Positions 9,432-15,831 of a stretch of DNA of 45,800 nt are shown here, piece after piece (position 1 is the first letter of the stretch; each line of letters starts with the position of its first letter). The stretch is from the IMG/VR virus record IMGVR_UViG_3300015245_000196, positions 1,052 through 46,851 of that record, one strand, 5' to 3'. This DNA comes from a virus. The translations under genes were made by a program, and so were the position numbers. The notes beneath the pieces are model-generated. The model searched no databases and was not told the DNA's origin. It was given only the letters and a program-made list of their open reading frames with translations.

Positions 9432-9850
9432 CCAAGGTCTACACCGCCGCCGGCGTCCAAGAGATCGACGTCGAGGTCGGGCCGAACGAATTCGTACGCG
9501 GCGCGACCTGGGTGCGCGGCACCGGCGCGCTGATCGTTCCGCTCGGTGACGTCGATCTCTACGTGAGCGAGGCGCTCGAGATCGTCGGCATCGTGATCCT
9601 CACCGGGGATGCGAGCGGCTCGTGCGTGATCGATGTTTGGAAAGACACCTTTGCGCACTTCCCGCCCGATCTCTCCGATACGATCTTCGCGAGCGGCAAG
9701 CCGACGATCTCGGGCGGCATCAGCTACAGCGACTTCACCCTCGCCGGCGTGACGACGCTGCTCGCTGCCGGCGACGTGCTGCGGTTTCACCTGACGTCGT
9801 CGAGCACGTTCAATCACGCATCGATCTTTTTGATACTGAGGCGCCCATGA
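9428..9850 (+). CDS. Phage beta-sandwich appendage protein
   Basis: GTG start in a GTGA overlap with the previous stop. The 140-residue product is all beta in appearance, and its central block (SCVIDVWKDTFAHFPPDLSD) followed by an SGKPTISGG segment and GDVLRFHLTSSSTF is a recognisable pattern of small phage proteins encoded near tail fibres. It has no signal peptide or membrane segment. The likely role is a structural or receptor-contacting domain of the tail appendage; this is inferred from position and from the family pattern. Confidence 0.72.
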   Translation: MTKVYTAAGVQEIDVEVGPNEFVRGATWVRGTGALIVPLGDVDLYVSEALEIVGIVILTGDASGSCVIDVWKDTFAHFPPDLSDTIFASGKPTISGGISYSDFTLAGVTTLLAAGDVLRFHLTSSSTFNHASIFLILRRP

Positions 9851-10761
9851 CAACCGCAAGCTGGTCGACTCGTCTTCGCCACGACAGCGACGCCACGTGG
9901 CAAGAGTGGCGCGATGAAATGATTACCAAGCTCGGGCTGCTCGTCACGGGCACCGTGCTTGCGGCCGACGAGACCAACATCACGCCGGCGAGCGGCGCGC
10001 GCCCCGGCACGAACACCGAAGGCGGCTACGCGGTCTATCACATTTCGGACACGCTGCACGCGACCGCGCCGATCTACCTGCGCTTCGGCTTCGGCACCGG
10101 CGTGGGCACGACCAACCCGCGTATGCAGTTCACGATGGGCACGAGCACCAACGGCTCGGGCGTGCTCGGCGGCACGTGTCTCTCGACGATCGCCACGTTC
10201 GTCAGCACGGCCGCGCAAACCACCGACACCGCGCGCCAGTCGTACATGTGCGGCAAGGCCGGGTTCTTCGGTCTCGGCTGGAAGTTCGACACGAGCCAAG
10301 GCGGCGTCGGCGGCGAAGGTTTCGCAATGGTCTGCCGCACGTGCGACAGCGATGGCGTACCGACCGTCACGGGCGCGATCTTACGACTCGGCATCGCGAG
10401 CGTGAGCCAGGTGAGCAAGAGCCAAGCGTTTCGCTTCGCATCGGTCGCGGCCGCGTACACCGCGGTCTCGGCGGTCGGTCAAGCGATGCTCGGATTCGCG
10501 CCGCAAGGCCCGACCAACACGACCGTCGGCGCGGACATTCAAGTCTCGGTCGCGTGGACGATCACCCCGCGCGTCGCGCCGGTCTTCGGCTGTGTCGGCG
10601 TGTACGTGTCGGAGCTCGCCGCGGGCGGCACCTTCAACGCGACGCCGGTTGGCACGACCGCGCGCACGTTCATCACGCTCTACAACACCGCCGGGCCGTT
10701 CTCCGGTATCTCGGCGACCGCGACCGCGGGCTACCAGGCGATCGCGATACTTTGGGAGTAA
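9847..10761 (+). CDS. Putative tail appendage protein (304 aa)
   Basis: The ATG at 9847 overlaps the previous stop (ATGA). The reading frame is open further upstream, but that extension only covers the preceding gene in another frame. The N-terminus (residues about 1-35) is helical with Trp residues, followed by a Gly/Thr-rich beta domain (residues about 60-304) containing YLRFGFGTGVG and several Cys residues. The high Gly, Thr and Ala content is typical of fibre or spike heads. No catalytic motif was recognised. It is probably a virion surface protein, by context. Confidence 0.72.
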   Translation: MTTASWSTRLRHDSDATWQEWRDEMITKLGLLVTGTVLAADETNITPASGARPGTNTEGGYAVYHISDTLHATAPIYLRFGFGTGVGTTNPRMQFTMGTSTNGSGVLGGTCLSTIATFVSTAAQTTDTARQSYMCGKAGFFGLGWKFDTSQGGVGGEGFAMVCRTCDSDGVPTVTGAILRLGIASVSQVSKSQAFRFASVAAAYTAVSAVGQAMLGFAPQGPTNTTVGADIQVSVAWTITPRVAPVFGCVGVYVSELAAGGTFNATPVGTTARTFITLYNTAGPFSGISATATAGYQAIAILWE

Positions 10762-10765
10762 CCGC

Positions 10766-10951
10766 ATGGCAAAACTCGCCAGTCCGCCGATCAATTGGGG
10801 CGGCAACCCGCCGAACGCCGAGACTCAGATCGTCACGCAAACCGCCAACGGTCAGAGCACCCCGCCCGGATCCCCGCCGGTCTACTCGCGCAACCCGCTC
10901 ACCGTCGCCGATCAACTGCGCAACGAGCCGGGCGTCGGGTATCCGTTTTGA
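10766..10951 (+). CDS. Small Pro/Asn-rich protein between tail genes (61 aa)
   Basis: ATG at 10766, four bases after the previous stop, with GGGAG as ribosome site. The product is short and disordered, rich in Pro, Asn and Gln (SPPINWGGNPPNAETQ), without hydrophobic segments. The conserved-looking tail NPLTVADQLRNEPGVGYPF ends in a TTGA overlap with the next gene. Function is unknown; it could be a chaperone or linker for a fibre. Confidence 0.6.
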   Translation: MAKLASPPINWGGNPPNAETQIVTQTANGQSTPPGSPPVYSRNPLTVADQLRNEPGVGYPF

Positions 10952-11628
10952 CCAAGACGTACGACACCAGCGGCCGACAGAAGCTCGGCACCGACTACGC
11001 GGCGATCAGCGGGTTCCCTGCGAACCTCGCCGGCATCGGCGCGCTCGCGGATCCGGGCGCGGGATCCTGGTTGCTCGAATACGTGCAGAGCACGAACACG
11101 TGGAGCTACACCGCGTTCGGTGGCTTCGATGCGAGCACGATCACGTACACGTCGACGGGCTCACAGTGGACCGCGACGCACGTCAACACCGCGCTTCACG
11201 ACCTCGAGGCCGCGGTCGATGTGCTGCAAAGCGGCGGCGCGACACAGTCGACTGGCAACTTCGCGACCGGCGCGTCGGGCTTCACCGTCACGCCGACGGG
11301 GACGGTGTACTGGTCGAAGGTCGGCAGCAAGGTCACGCTCTATCTGCGCACCGCGATCACGGGCACGAGCAACTCGGCCGCGTTCGCGTTGAATGCTGCG
11401 ATCCCGGTTGGCTTACGCCCGGCTCACGACAAGAACGTGCCGATGGCTCAAATGACGGACTCGGGCACGCTCGTCCCGGGCGCCGTCACGATCACAAGCG
11501 CGGGCATCGTGACGTTCTTGCGGACCTACCTGAGCGGCGGCACCACGGTCCAGACCGACAACCAGTGGACGAACAGCGGCGTCAAGGCGTGGAACGTCGG
11601 CACGCAGATCGATTTCGATACCGATTAG
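10948..11628 (+). CDS. Tail fibre-type protein (226 aa)
   Basis: The best start is the TTG at 10948, overlapping the previous TGA (TTGA); an upstream ATG at 10795 in the same frame would be buried in the preceding gene. The N-terminal part (TYDTSGRQKLGTDYAAISGF) and the helical segment WTATHVNTALHDLEAAVDVLQ resemble a trimerising neck. The C-terminal half is a beta domain (GFTVTPTGTVYWSKVGSKVTLYL, then IPVGLRPAHD) of the type found at fibre tips. It is the last gene of the appendage chain and meets a minus-strand gene with a four-base overlap. A -1 frameshift fusion to the preceding gene was considered and judged unlikely. Confidence 0.7.
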   Translation: MTKTYDTSGRQKLGTDYAAISGFPANLAGIGALADPGAGSWLLEYVQSTNTWSYTAFGGFDASTITYTSTGSQWTATHVNTALHDLEAAVDVLQSGGATQSTGNFATGASGFTVTPTGTVYWSKVGSKVTLYLRTAITGTSNSAAFALNAAIPVGLRPAHDKNVPMAQMTDSGTLVPGAVTITSAGIVTFLRTYLSGGTTVQTDNQWTNSGVKAWNVGTQIDFDTD

Positions 11629-11819
11629 GAGACGCGGCGCAGCGCGTCTTTGAACTCGACGTCGGGATCGAGCTCCACGAGCTCGAAGCGCGCGTACTCG
11701 TCGCCGACCTCATCTTGTAGCCGGCGCGCGAGCGCGATCGCCTTCGGGAGCGTTCCGAAACGCCCGAGCTCGAAGCGCTTTCCGTCGATCGTCACAGCGA
11801 TAATGGCGTGCGTGTTCAT
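11625..11819 (-). CDS. Small hypothetical protein (64 aa), minus strand
   Basis: Minus-strand gene with ATG at 11819, preceded (in its own direction) by an AGGTGAG ribosome site. The product looks like one compact alpha/beta domain: beta strands around IIAVTIDGKRFELGRF, then helix PKAIALARRLQDEVG, then strand YARFELVELD. It overlaps the end of the tail fibre gene by four bases and is divergent from the next plus gene. It could be a small regulator or accessory protein inserted at the late/early boundary. No family was recognised. Confidence 0.6.
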   Translation of the reverse strand: MNTHAIIAVTIDGKRFELGRFGTLPKAIALARRLQDEVGDEYARFELVELDPDVEFKDALRRVS

Positions 11820-11846
11820 GGCTCACCTGTCCGTTGTCTCCTGCGC

Positions 11847-11852
11847 TATCCT
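11847..11852 (+). promoter_or_regulatory. Possible -10 element (TATCCT), leaderless start
   Basis: TATCCT ends 7 bases before the ATG at 11860, so transcription would begin at or next to the start codon. No convincing -35 was seen. It lies in the divergent gap between the minus gene ending at 11625 and the plus gene starting at 11860. Confidence 0.35.
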
Positions 11853-11859
11853 CTTTTGC

Positions 11860-12147
11860 ATGGCCTTCGACTGGCGAATCTATACGTATAACCGATGGCG
11901 CGCGAGCGCCAAGTTGCGCGGCATCATAGTCCGAATGTCGTTCGATGACTGGTGGTCTATCTGGCGGCCGCATTGGGACCGGCGCGACGCGGCCGATCTC
12001 GTGATGGCTCGCAACGGCGACGCCGGCGCGTACGAGCCCGGGAACGTGCGGATCATCAGCCGCGCCGAGAACACTCGTGAAGGGTTTGAGAACAGGAAAT
12101 CCACAGCTTTATCCACAAGCAAAAAGCCCGAGGGCTCCGAAGGTTAA
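11860..12147 (+). CDS. Small HNH-associated-type phage protein (95 aa)
   Basis: ATG at 11860. The frame is open upstream, but that part lies antisense to the minus gene and reads Ser/Arg low complexity. The core (residues about 27-75) has the pattern WW-x2-W-x-P-HW followed by a GNVRIISRAENTREG block. Phage proteins with this pattern (MARNGD-x-GxYxxGNVRI) are often annotated as HNH-endonuclease related, although no HNH catalytic triad is visible here, so nuclease activity should not be assumed. The 3' end of the gene contains two DnaA-box-like sites, so its last codons may be constrained by DNA function. No ribosome site was seen, consistent with a leaderless transcript. Confidence 0.6.
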   Translation: MAFDWRIYTYNRWRASAKLRGIIVRMSFDDWWSIWRPHWDRRDAADLVMARNGDAGAYEPGNVRIISRAENTREGFENRKSTALSTSKKPEGSEG

Positions 12148-12235
12148 CGACTCTATCCACAGAAAACGGCCTGCACTACTACAACAGTAGATAGTAAGAG
12201 GGGGATTTTAAGACAAGAATGAGTCGAATCGGTGT
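12097..12235 (+). other. Candidate replication origin: three DnaA-box-like sites and AT-rich stretch
   Basis: A perfect TTATCCACA lies at 12109-12117, flanked by AAATCCACA at 12097-12105 (two mismatches) and CTATCCACA at 12153-12161 (one mismatch), all in the same orientation. Spacing is 12 and 44 bases, roughly one and four helical turns. They are followed by a small CTACT/AGTAG inverted repeat (12176-12190) and a locally AT-rich stretch (about 12185-12215) that is unusual in this GC-rich DNA. TTATCCACA is the classic strong DnaA box. Origin function is an inference. Confidence 0.5.
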
Positions 12236-12255
12236 CGCAATCCGTTGAGGCGGCG

Positions 12256-12263
12256 TCTACACT
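12256..12263 (+). promoter_or_regulatory. Promoter -10 with half operator, upstream of HTH gene
   Basis: GTCTACACTCCG (12255-12266) contains the -10 TACACT at 12258-12263 and matches the right half of the palindromic operator found at 12786, 13930 and 24293. The ATG of the HTH gene is only 8 bases downstream of the -10, so the message should be leaderless. No clear -35 is visible, suggesting activator dependence or a weak promoter. Confidence 0.55.
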
Positions 12264-12271
12264 CCGCGTCG

Positions 12272-12616
12272 ATGACAAAGAAGAAGAAACGGACCAAGAG
12301 CGCGCTCGAGCGGTTCAATGCCCTGTTCGGGTTTCGCAGTCGCAGAGTGGCCGAGGCGTGCGACATCGACGTCGCCGGCTTCCAACGGATCGAGCGTGGC
12401 GACGTCTTGCCCAAACGCGAGACCGCGCGGATCATCCACAAGCTCTACGGTGGCGCGATCCCTCTCGGCGTGATCTATGACTCGGCGCACAAAGAAAGCC
12501 TCGACTGGTTCAAAGCGCACGCGCACGAAGCCACGACACACGCCCGCGCGAACGCCGTCGCCCGCAAGCACCCCGAGCTCGCAACCCGCCGACTGGACTC
12601 GAAGCGCCGACGGTAA
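12272..12616 (+). CDS. Cro/CI-like HTH DNA-binding regulator (114 aa)
   Basis: ATG at 12272, directly after the -10 element. The N-terminus is very basic (KKKKRTK). Residues about 10-65 form a helix-turn-helix of the XRE/Cro-CI type: RSRRVAEACDIDVAGFQRIERG, followed by PKRETARIIHKLYGG. The C-terminus (about 75-114) is helical and ends in a basic RRLDSKRRR tail; it has no CI-type cleavage domain. The product is probably a phage transcription regulator binding DNA as a dimer. It sits next to the first copy of the operator half-site, which makes it the best candidate for the protein that reads the operators; that link is inferred. The last 140 bases overlap another reading frame. Confidence 0.75.
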   Translation: MTKKKKRTKSALERFNALFGFRSRRVAEACDIDVAGFQRIERGDVLPKRETARIIHKLYGGAIPLGVIYDSAHKESLDWFKAHAHEATTHARANAVARKHPELATRRLDSKRRR

Positions 12617-12797
12617 GTACGTCGATTGGACGAAGCCGCCGTACTACGTCGGCGGCGTGCTCAGGCTCGTGCTCGAGGGCGAGGATCCCGAGCTCGTCGC
12701 CGGCGCCGTCGCGCAGAAGCGGATCCACGAGTACTACCGGCTCCGATGGCAAGCGATGGGCGGGCGGCCGCGGCGCTTCCATCACGTAGACCCCTGA
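12477..12797 (+). CDS. Hypothetical protein overlapping the HTH gene (106 aa or shorter)
   Basis: The C-terminal half (from about residue 40, GKYVDWTKPPYYVGGVLRLV onwards) looks like a genuine folded protein with a helical EYYRLRWQAMGG segment. The N-terminal 40 residues are Arg/Thr/Pro low complexity and lie entirely inside the HTH gene in another frame. The only upstream in-frame start is ATG 12477; a GTG at 12657 would give 46 residues. The true start is therefore uncertain. The stop at 12795-12797 lies inside the next operator. Function unknown. Confidence 0.5.
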   Translation: MTRRTKKASTGSKRTRTKPRHTPARTPSPASTPSSQPADWTRSADGKYVDWTKPPYYVGGVLRLVLEGEDPELVAGAVAQKRIHEYYRLRWQAMGGRPRRFHHVDP

Positions 12798-12808
12798 TCT
12801 ACACTCCG
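12786..12808 (+). promoter_or_regulatory. Palindromic operator and -10 promoter (copy 1)
   Basis: GTAGA (12786-12790), a 7-base spacer CCCCTGA, then TCTAC (12798-12802) form an inverted repeat overlapping the -10 TACACT (12800-12805), followed by CCG. It differs from the perfect copy at 13930 at only three positions in 21. It probably drives the exonuclease gene at 12926. The downstream leader (12809-12925) has no recognisable gene; an ATG at 12814 opens a 51-codon frame that mostly overlaps the exonuclease and is doubtful. Confidence 0.65.
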
Positions 12809-12925
12809 CGGCGATGCGTCGCGTCGAGACGGTCGGCACTTGCTGCTCTCTGAATCTCCTGGCAAGTCCTTCACCGGCCGAGATCACTCGACGCGGCGCA
12901 GTAACAACAACCAGGAGCCGCACAC

Positions 12926-13732
12926 ATGAGAGCCGTCGTTCGCGTCGTCGACATCGAGACGACTGGCTTTGACGACAAGGTCGACGGGATCGTCGAGATC
13001 GCGTGCACGGATCTCCTCGTCGACGGCGACGAGATCCGCACGATGATGCGGGCGATCTCGCGCCTCTGTAACCCCGGGATACGGATCCCGCCTACCGCGC
13101 GCGCCATACACCACATCAGCGACGCGATGGTGGGGCAACCGGGCACGCCGAGCGCGACCGAGCTCGCGACCAAAGCGCTCATGGCGCTACCGTCAACGAG
13201 CGACGCGGTGAACATGCCGATCGTCTTCGCCGCGCATCACGCCGACTTCGATCGCGGCTTCCTCGAGCGCGTCGCGATCAACACGCCGCCGCGCCAGTGG
13301 ATCGACACATGCCGGTTGGCGCGAAAGCTCTGGCCGCAGCTCGAGCACTACGGCAACCAGGTGCTCCGCTACGAGCTCTTTCCCGACGACGAGTTCACCG
13401 GACAGCCGCACCGCGCGCAGCACGACGTCGAGGTTACGGCGCGCCTGCTCGAGCGTGAGCTCATGGAGATAGCACAGAATCCGGCGCACGAACGAATCGA
13501 CGCCGTCGACGCGCTGATCGCGTACATCGCGGCACCGATCGACCTCTCGAACAAACCGATCGGCTTCGGCAAGCACGAGAAGCTCACGTGGCTCGAGGCC
13601 CGCAACACCGACCGAGGTTATCTGCAATGGATGATCCGAGAACACAACAAGGAACTCGAGGACACGGGGAAGGGTGCGTGGGATCTCGACCAATGGCACA
13701 CGATCCGGTTGTTGACGGGGTACGGTGTCTAA
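12926..13732 (+). CDS. DnaQ-fold 3'-5' exonuclease with ExoX-like C-terminus (268 aa)
   Basis: ATG after CAGGAG. The DEDD exonuclease motifs are complete: ExoI DIETTG (D9, E11), ExoII AHHADFD (D109), and ExoIII HRAQHD (H162, D167), giving a DEDDh enzyme. The C-terminal segment (about 222-250), GFGKHEKLTWLEARNTDRGYLQWMIR, matches the small domain of exodeoxyribonuclease X, which follows the pattern (F)GK-x3-(L/W)-x14-YL-W. It probably removes nucleotides from DNA 3' ends, acting in proofreading, recombination or host DNA turnover. It heads the early operon with the YqaJ exonuclease and RecT downstream, and is preceded by one copy of the shared operator. Confidence 0.88.
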   Translation: MRAVVRVVDIETTGFDDKVDGIVEIACTDLLVDGDEIRTMMRAISRLCNPGIRIPPTARAIHHISDAMVGQPGTPSATELATKALMALPSTSDAVNMPIVFAAHHADFDRGFLERVAINTPPRQWIDTCRLARKLWPQLEHYGNQVLRYELFPDDEFTGQPHRAQHDVEVTARLLERELMEIAQNPAHERIDAVDALIAYIAAPIDLSNKPIGFGKHEKLTWLEARNTDRGYLQWMIREHNKELEDTGKGAWDLDQWHTIRLLTGYGV

Positions 13733-13926
13733 CGACCAAGCAAGTCCGCGAGCTCCTCAACATCGAGGCGATGAACGCGGAGCTCGCCACGCTGCCCAAG
13801 GTCGGCAAGGGGCTCTACGTCGCCGTCGTCGTCGACCTCGTGCTCAAGGTGCGCCGCGAGACGCGCATCGGCTGGGCGCCGGCGATCCGGGTCGCGCTGG
13901 CGCTTCACGAGCAGCGGCTACCGTGA
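13693..13926 (+). CDS. Small hypothetical protein (77 aa)
   Basis: The most likely start is the ATG at 13693 (40-base overlap with the exonuclease gene); the frame is open to 13588 but that part is a shadow. The product has a helical middle (TTKQVRELLNIEAMNAELATL) and an amphipathic C-terminal region (YVAVVVDLVLKVRRETRIGW). It has no recognised family. It is positioned between two transcription units and ends just before the strongest operator. Confidence 0.55.
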   Translation: MAHDPVVDGVRCLTTKQVRELLNIEAMNAELATLPKVGKGLYVAVVVDLVLKVRRETRIGWAPAIRVALALHEQRLP

Positions 13927-13951
13927 CAAGTGTAGACCGCTGATCTACACT
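13923..13951 (+). promoter_or_regulatory. Sigma70 promoter overlapped by perfect 21-bp palindromic operator (copy 2)
   Basis: The -35 is GTGACA (13923-13928), followed by a 17-base spacer and the -10 TACACT (13946-13951). Between and over them lies GTGTAGA (13930-13936), CCGCTGA, TCTACAC (13944-13950): a perfect 7-7-7 inverted repeat. A dimeric repressor bound here would block the -10. It drives the operon starting at 13980. Confidence 0.75.
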
Positions 13952-13979
13952 CCGGCCGGATTCAACCAGGAGACCGGCC

Positions 13980-14336
13980 ATGCCCAAAGCTCACCTACCA
14001 GATCTTCTCTACGGCGGACTCGAGACCGTCGCCAACCAGCTCGACGAGCTCGGCTCCGACGCGACCATGCTCGAGCTCTCGTGCGGCATCGTGAACGTCG
14101 CGCGCTCGGTCACGTCGAACATACGAACGATTGACAAGGTCGCGGAGCGCGTCGCGTCCCTCGATAAGCACATCAAGTCGCTCGTCGACATCAGCGCGCA
14201 GCAAGCGAAGGTCAACGCTTCGGCCACGTCCGTCGTGAACGCGATCGAGACCGCGCTGCGCCATACGATCAACGACGCGCTCGCGCGCATCGAGAGCCTC
14301 GAGCGCGAGGTCAAGCGCTTAGGCGGTGCGCGATGA
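13980..14336 (+). CDS. Coiled-coil protein (118 aa)
   Basis: ATG after CAGGAGA. Almost entirely helical, with heptad spacing across about residues 45-118 (SNIRTIDKVAERVASLDKHI, then ALARIESLEREVKRLGG). There is no membrane segment or enzyme motif. It is the first gene after the perfect operator and is coupled (ATGA) to a membrane-anchored protein, so the two may form a complex. Function unknown. Confidence 0.7.
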   Translation: MPKAHLPDLLYGGLETVANQLDELGSDATMLELSCGIVNVARSVTSNIRTIDKVAERVASLDKHIKSLVDISAQQAKVNASATSVVNAIETALRHTINDALARIESLEREVKRLGGAR

Positions 14337-14632
14337 TTTGGGCCGCCGTAACCGCCGGCGTCGTGGCGCTCGGCATAGGAGTGTTCTACGTGCTGTCGTA
14401 TCCGAACGCGCTGATCGAGTCGCACGAGAAGGCGAGCCGGCCGGCGTGCGGCGATCGCGTGCGGTTTCTCTGCGCGATCCCCGAGCAGCTCATCGAGGCC
14501 GGCGAGGAAGGCAGCGTCGTGATGATCTATCCGGGCGACGATCTCGAGTTCTGGATCGCGCCCGACCGCAACACGGCCAAGCGGATCAAGTTCTTCGAGT
14601 ACGAGCTTTGGCAGATCGAGCGGCTGCGGTGA
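14333..14632 (+). CDS. Membrane-anchored protein (99 aa)
   Basis: ATG overlaps the previous stop (ATGA). Residues 2-22 form a transmembrane helix (IWAAVTAGVVALGIGVFYVL), followed by a soluble domain of about 75 residues, mixed alpha/beta, with a Cys pair (C40, C48 region). The N-terminal anchor without a cleavage motif suggests an inner-membrane protein facing one side. Coupled to genes on both sides. Candidate roles are superinfection exclusion or membrane targeting; none can be established from the sequence. Confidence 0.68.
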   Translation: MIWAAVTAGVVALGIGVFYVLSYPNALIESHEKASRPACGDRVRFLCAIPEQLIEAGEEGSVVMIYPGDDLEFWIAPDRNTAKRIKFFEYELWQIERLR

Positions 14633-14874
14633 ACAACTACACGCTGTTCCCGATCCGGCCGAACGTGGACATCGGGCACGACGACGACTGTGAGTGCAAG
14701 GAGTGTTACGCCGAGGACACCAAGCGCAGCCGCGCCGCGAAGCTCCATAGCCGGTACATCACTTGCAAGGTGTGCGGCGATCGCATCAGCGTCAACGGCA
14801 AAGGACCGCTCACGCCGCGGCGCAACCGCGCCTACGCGCGCCACGCGGAAGCGTCGCACCCTGATAGAGTGTAG
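14629..14874 (+). CDS. Zinc-ribbon-like small protein (81 aa)
   Basis: GTG start in a GTGA overlap. The product contains two CxxC-type pairs, CECKEC (about residues 22-27) and CKVCG (about 46-50), with conserved His residues near the end (HAEASH), which suggests one or two zinc sites. It is basic between the pairs. Its stop codon lies inside an operator-like half-site (GTGTAGACCGC, 14869-14879). It could be a DNA- or protein-binding adaptor; no specific function. Confidence 0.65.
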   Translation: MNNYTLFPIRPNVDIGHDDDCECKECYAEDTKRSRAAKLHSRYITCKVCGDRISVNGKGPLTPRRNRAYARHAEASHPDRV

Positions 14875-14879
14875 ACCGC
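14865..14879 (+). promoter_or_regulatory. Possible -10 (TAGAGT) with half operator before the recombination genes
   Basis: TAGAGT (14865-14870) lies 28 bases upstream of the YqaJ start, and GTGTAGACCGC (14869-14879) is identical to the left half of the perfect operator at 13930. Only one arm of the palindrome is present, so binding would be weaker or different in geometry. Confidence 0.4.
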
Positions 14880-14897
14880 ACAACAACGGAGATTGTC

Positions 14898-15806
14898 ATG
14901 CCACTAACACAAGAACAGATCGCCGCGCGCTCCAAGGGCATCGGTGGATCCGACGCCGGCGTGATCGCGGGTTTGCGCCCGAACCTGACGCCCGTGCAGC
15001 TCTGGCAGGAGAAGACCGGCCGGATCCCGCCGCCGGATTTCAGCGACAACGAGCTCGTGGAGTGGGGGCACGAGTTCGAGGAAGTGATCGGCCGGGTGTG
15101 GGCGAAGCGCACGGGCAACAAGATCCGGCGCGTCAATCGCACGCTCTACGACAAAGAGCACACGTTCATGCTCGGACACATCGACTTCGACGTGGTCGGC
15201 AAGAACGAAGGACTCGAGTGCAAACAGGCGGCGTTCTGGATGCGCAACTTTTGGGGCGACGAGGACACGGACGACGTGCCGCTCTACTACCTGATCCAAG
15301 GCGTGCACTACATGCGGATCTACGACACGGCCGCGTGGAATTTCGCCGTGCTGCTCGGCGGCAACAAGCTGATGAAGTACCGCGTCGAGCGCGACCTCGA
15401 CAGCGAGAAGCAACTCATCGAGCTCGAGCGCAAATTCTGGACGTGCGTGGAGACGGACATCCCGCCGCCGCCGATCCGCATCGAAGACCTCGCGCGCGTG
15501 TGGCCGACGACCGGCGGTAGCATCGTCGCGACCGAGGAGATCGCGCTCGCCGTCGACGAGTGCGCCAAGCTCGGCGAGCAGCGCCGGGAGCTCGAGAAGC
15601 AGGAGAAGGCGCTCAAGCTCGCGATCGGTACGTACATGGGCGCGGCCGGCGATCTCGTGGATCCCGCCGACCCGAGCACGCTGCTCGCCACCTACCGCGC
15701 GCACGACGAGAATCGCATCGACGTGAACCGACTACGCGAGGAGCAGCCGGCGATCGCGGCCGAGTACACGAAGACGAGCGCGGTGCGCAAGTTCCTGGCA
15801 AAGTGA
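14898..15806 (+). CDS. YqaJ-family viral recombinase / lambda-type exonuclease (302 aa)
   Basis: ATG after an ACAACGGAG leader. The fold is that of the lambda exonuclease family: IGGSDAGVIAG near the N-terminus, WGHEFEE (E59), GHIDFDV (D96) and the catalytic E-x-K as LECKQA (E107, K109), then YLIQGVHYMRIY. These are the metal-binding and catalytic positions of this nuclease fold. It probably digests one strand of double-stranded DNA ends to leave 3' overhangs for annealing. It is followed directly by a RecT-type annealase, which is the usual partner. Length is typical for the family. Confidence 0.92.
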   Translation: MPLTQEQIAARSKGIGGSDAGVIAGLRPNLTPVQLWQEKTGRIPPPDFSDNELVEWGHEFEEVIGRVWAKRTGNKIRRVNRTLYDKEHTFMLGHIDFDVVGKNEGLECKQAAFWMRNFWGDEDTDDVPLYYLIQGVHYMRIYDTAAWNFAVLLGGNKLMKYRVERDLDSEKQLIELERKFWTCVETDIPPPPIRIEDLARVWPTTGGSIVATEEIALAVDECAKLGEQRRELEKQEKALKLAIGTYMGAAGDLVDPADPSTLLATYRAHDENRIDVNRLREEQPAIAAEYTKTSAVRKFLAK

Positions 15807-15831
15807 CCGCCGAACAACGGAGCCGACAACA

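Noticed and set aside
10940-10955. -1 frameshift at CCGTTTTGA joining the 61-aa and 226-aa tail genes
   Set aside because: The site is not a proper slippery heptamer and a TTGA start overlap explains the arrangement like its neighbours.
12814-12970. 51-codon frame starting 8 bases after the operator -10
   Set aside because: Mostly Arg/Ser low complexity and overlaps the exonuclease gene; more likely a plain leader.
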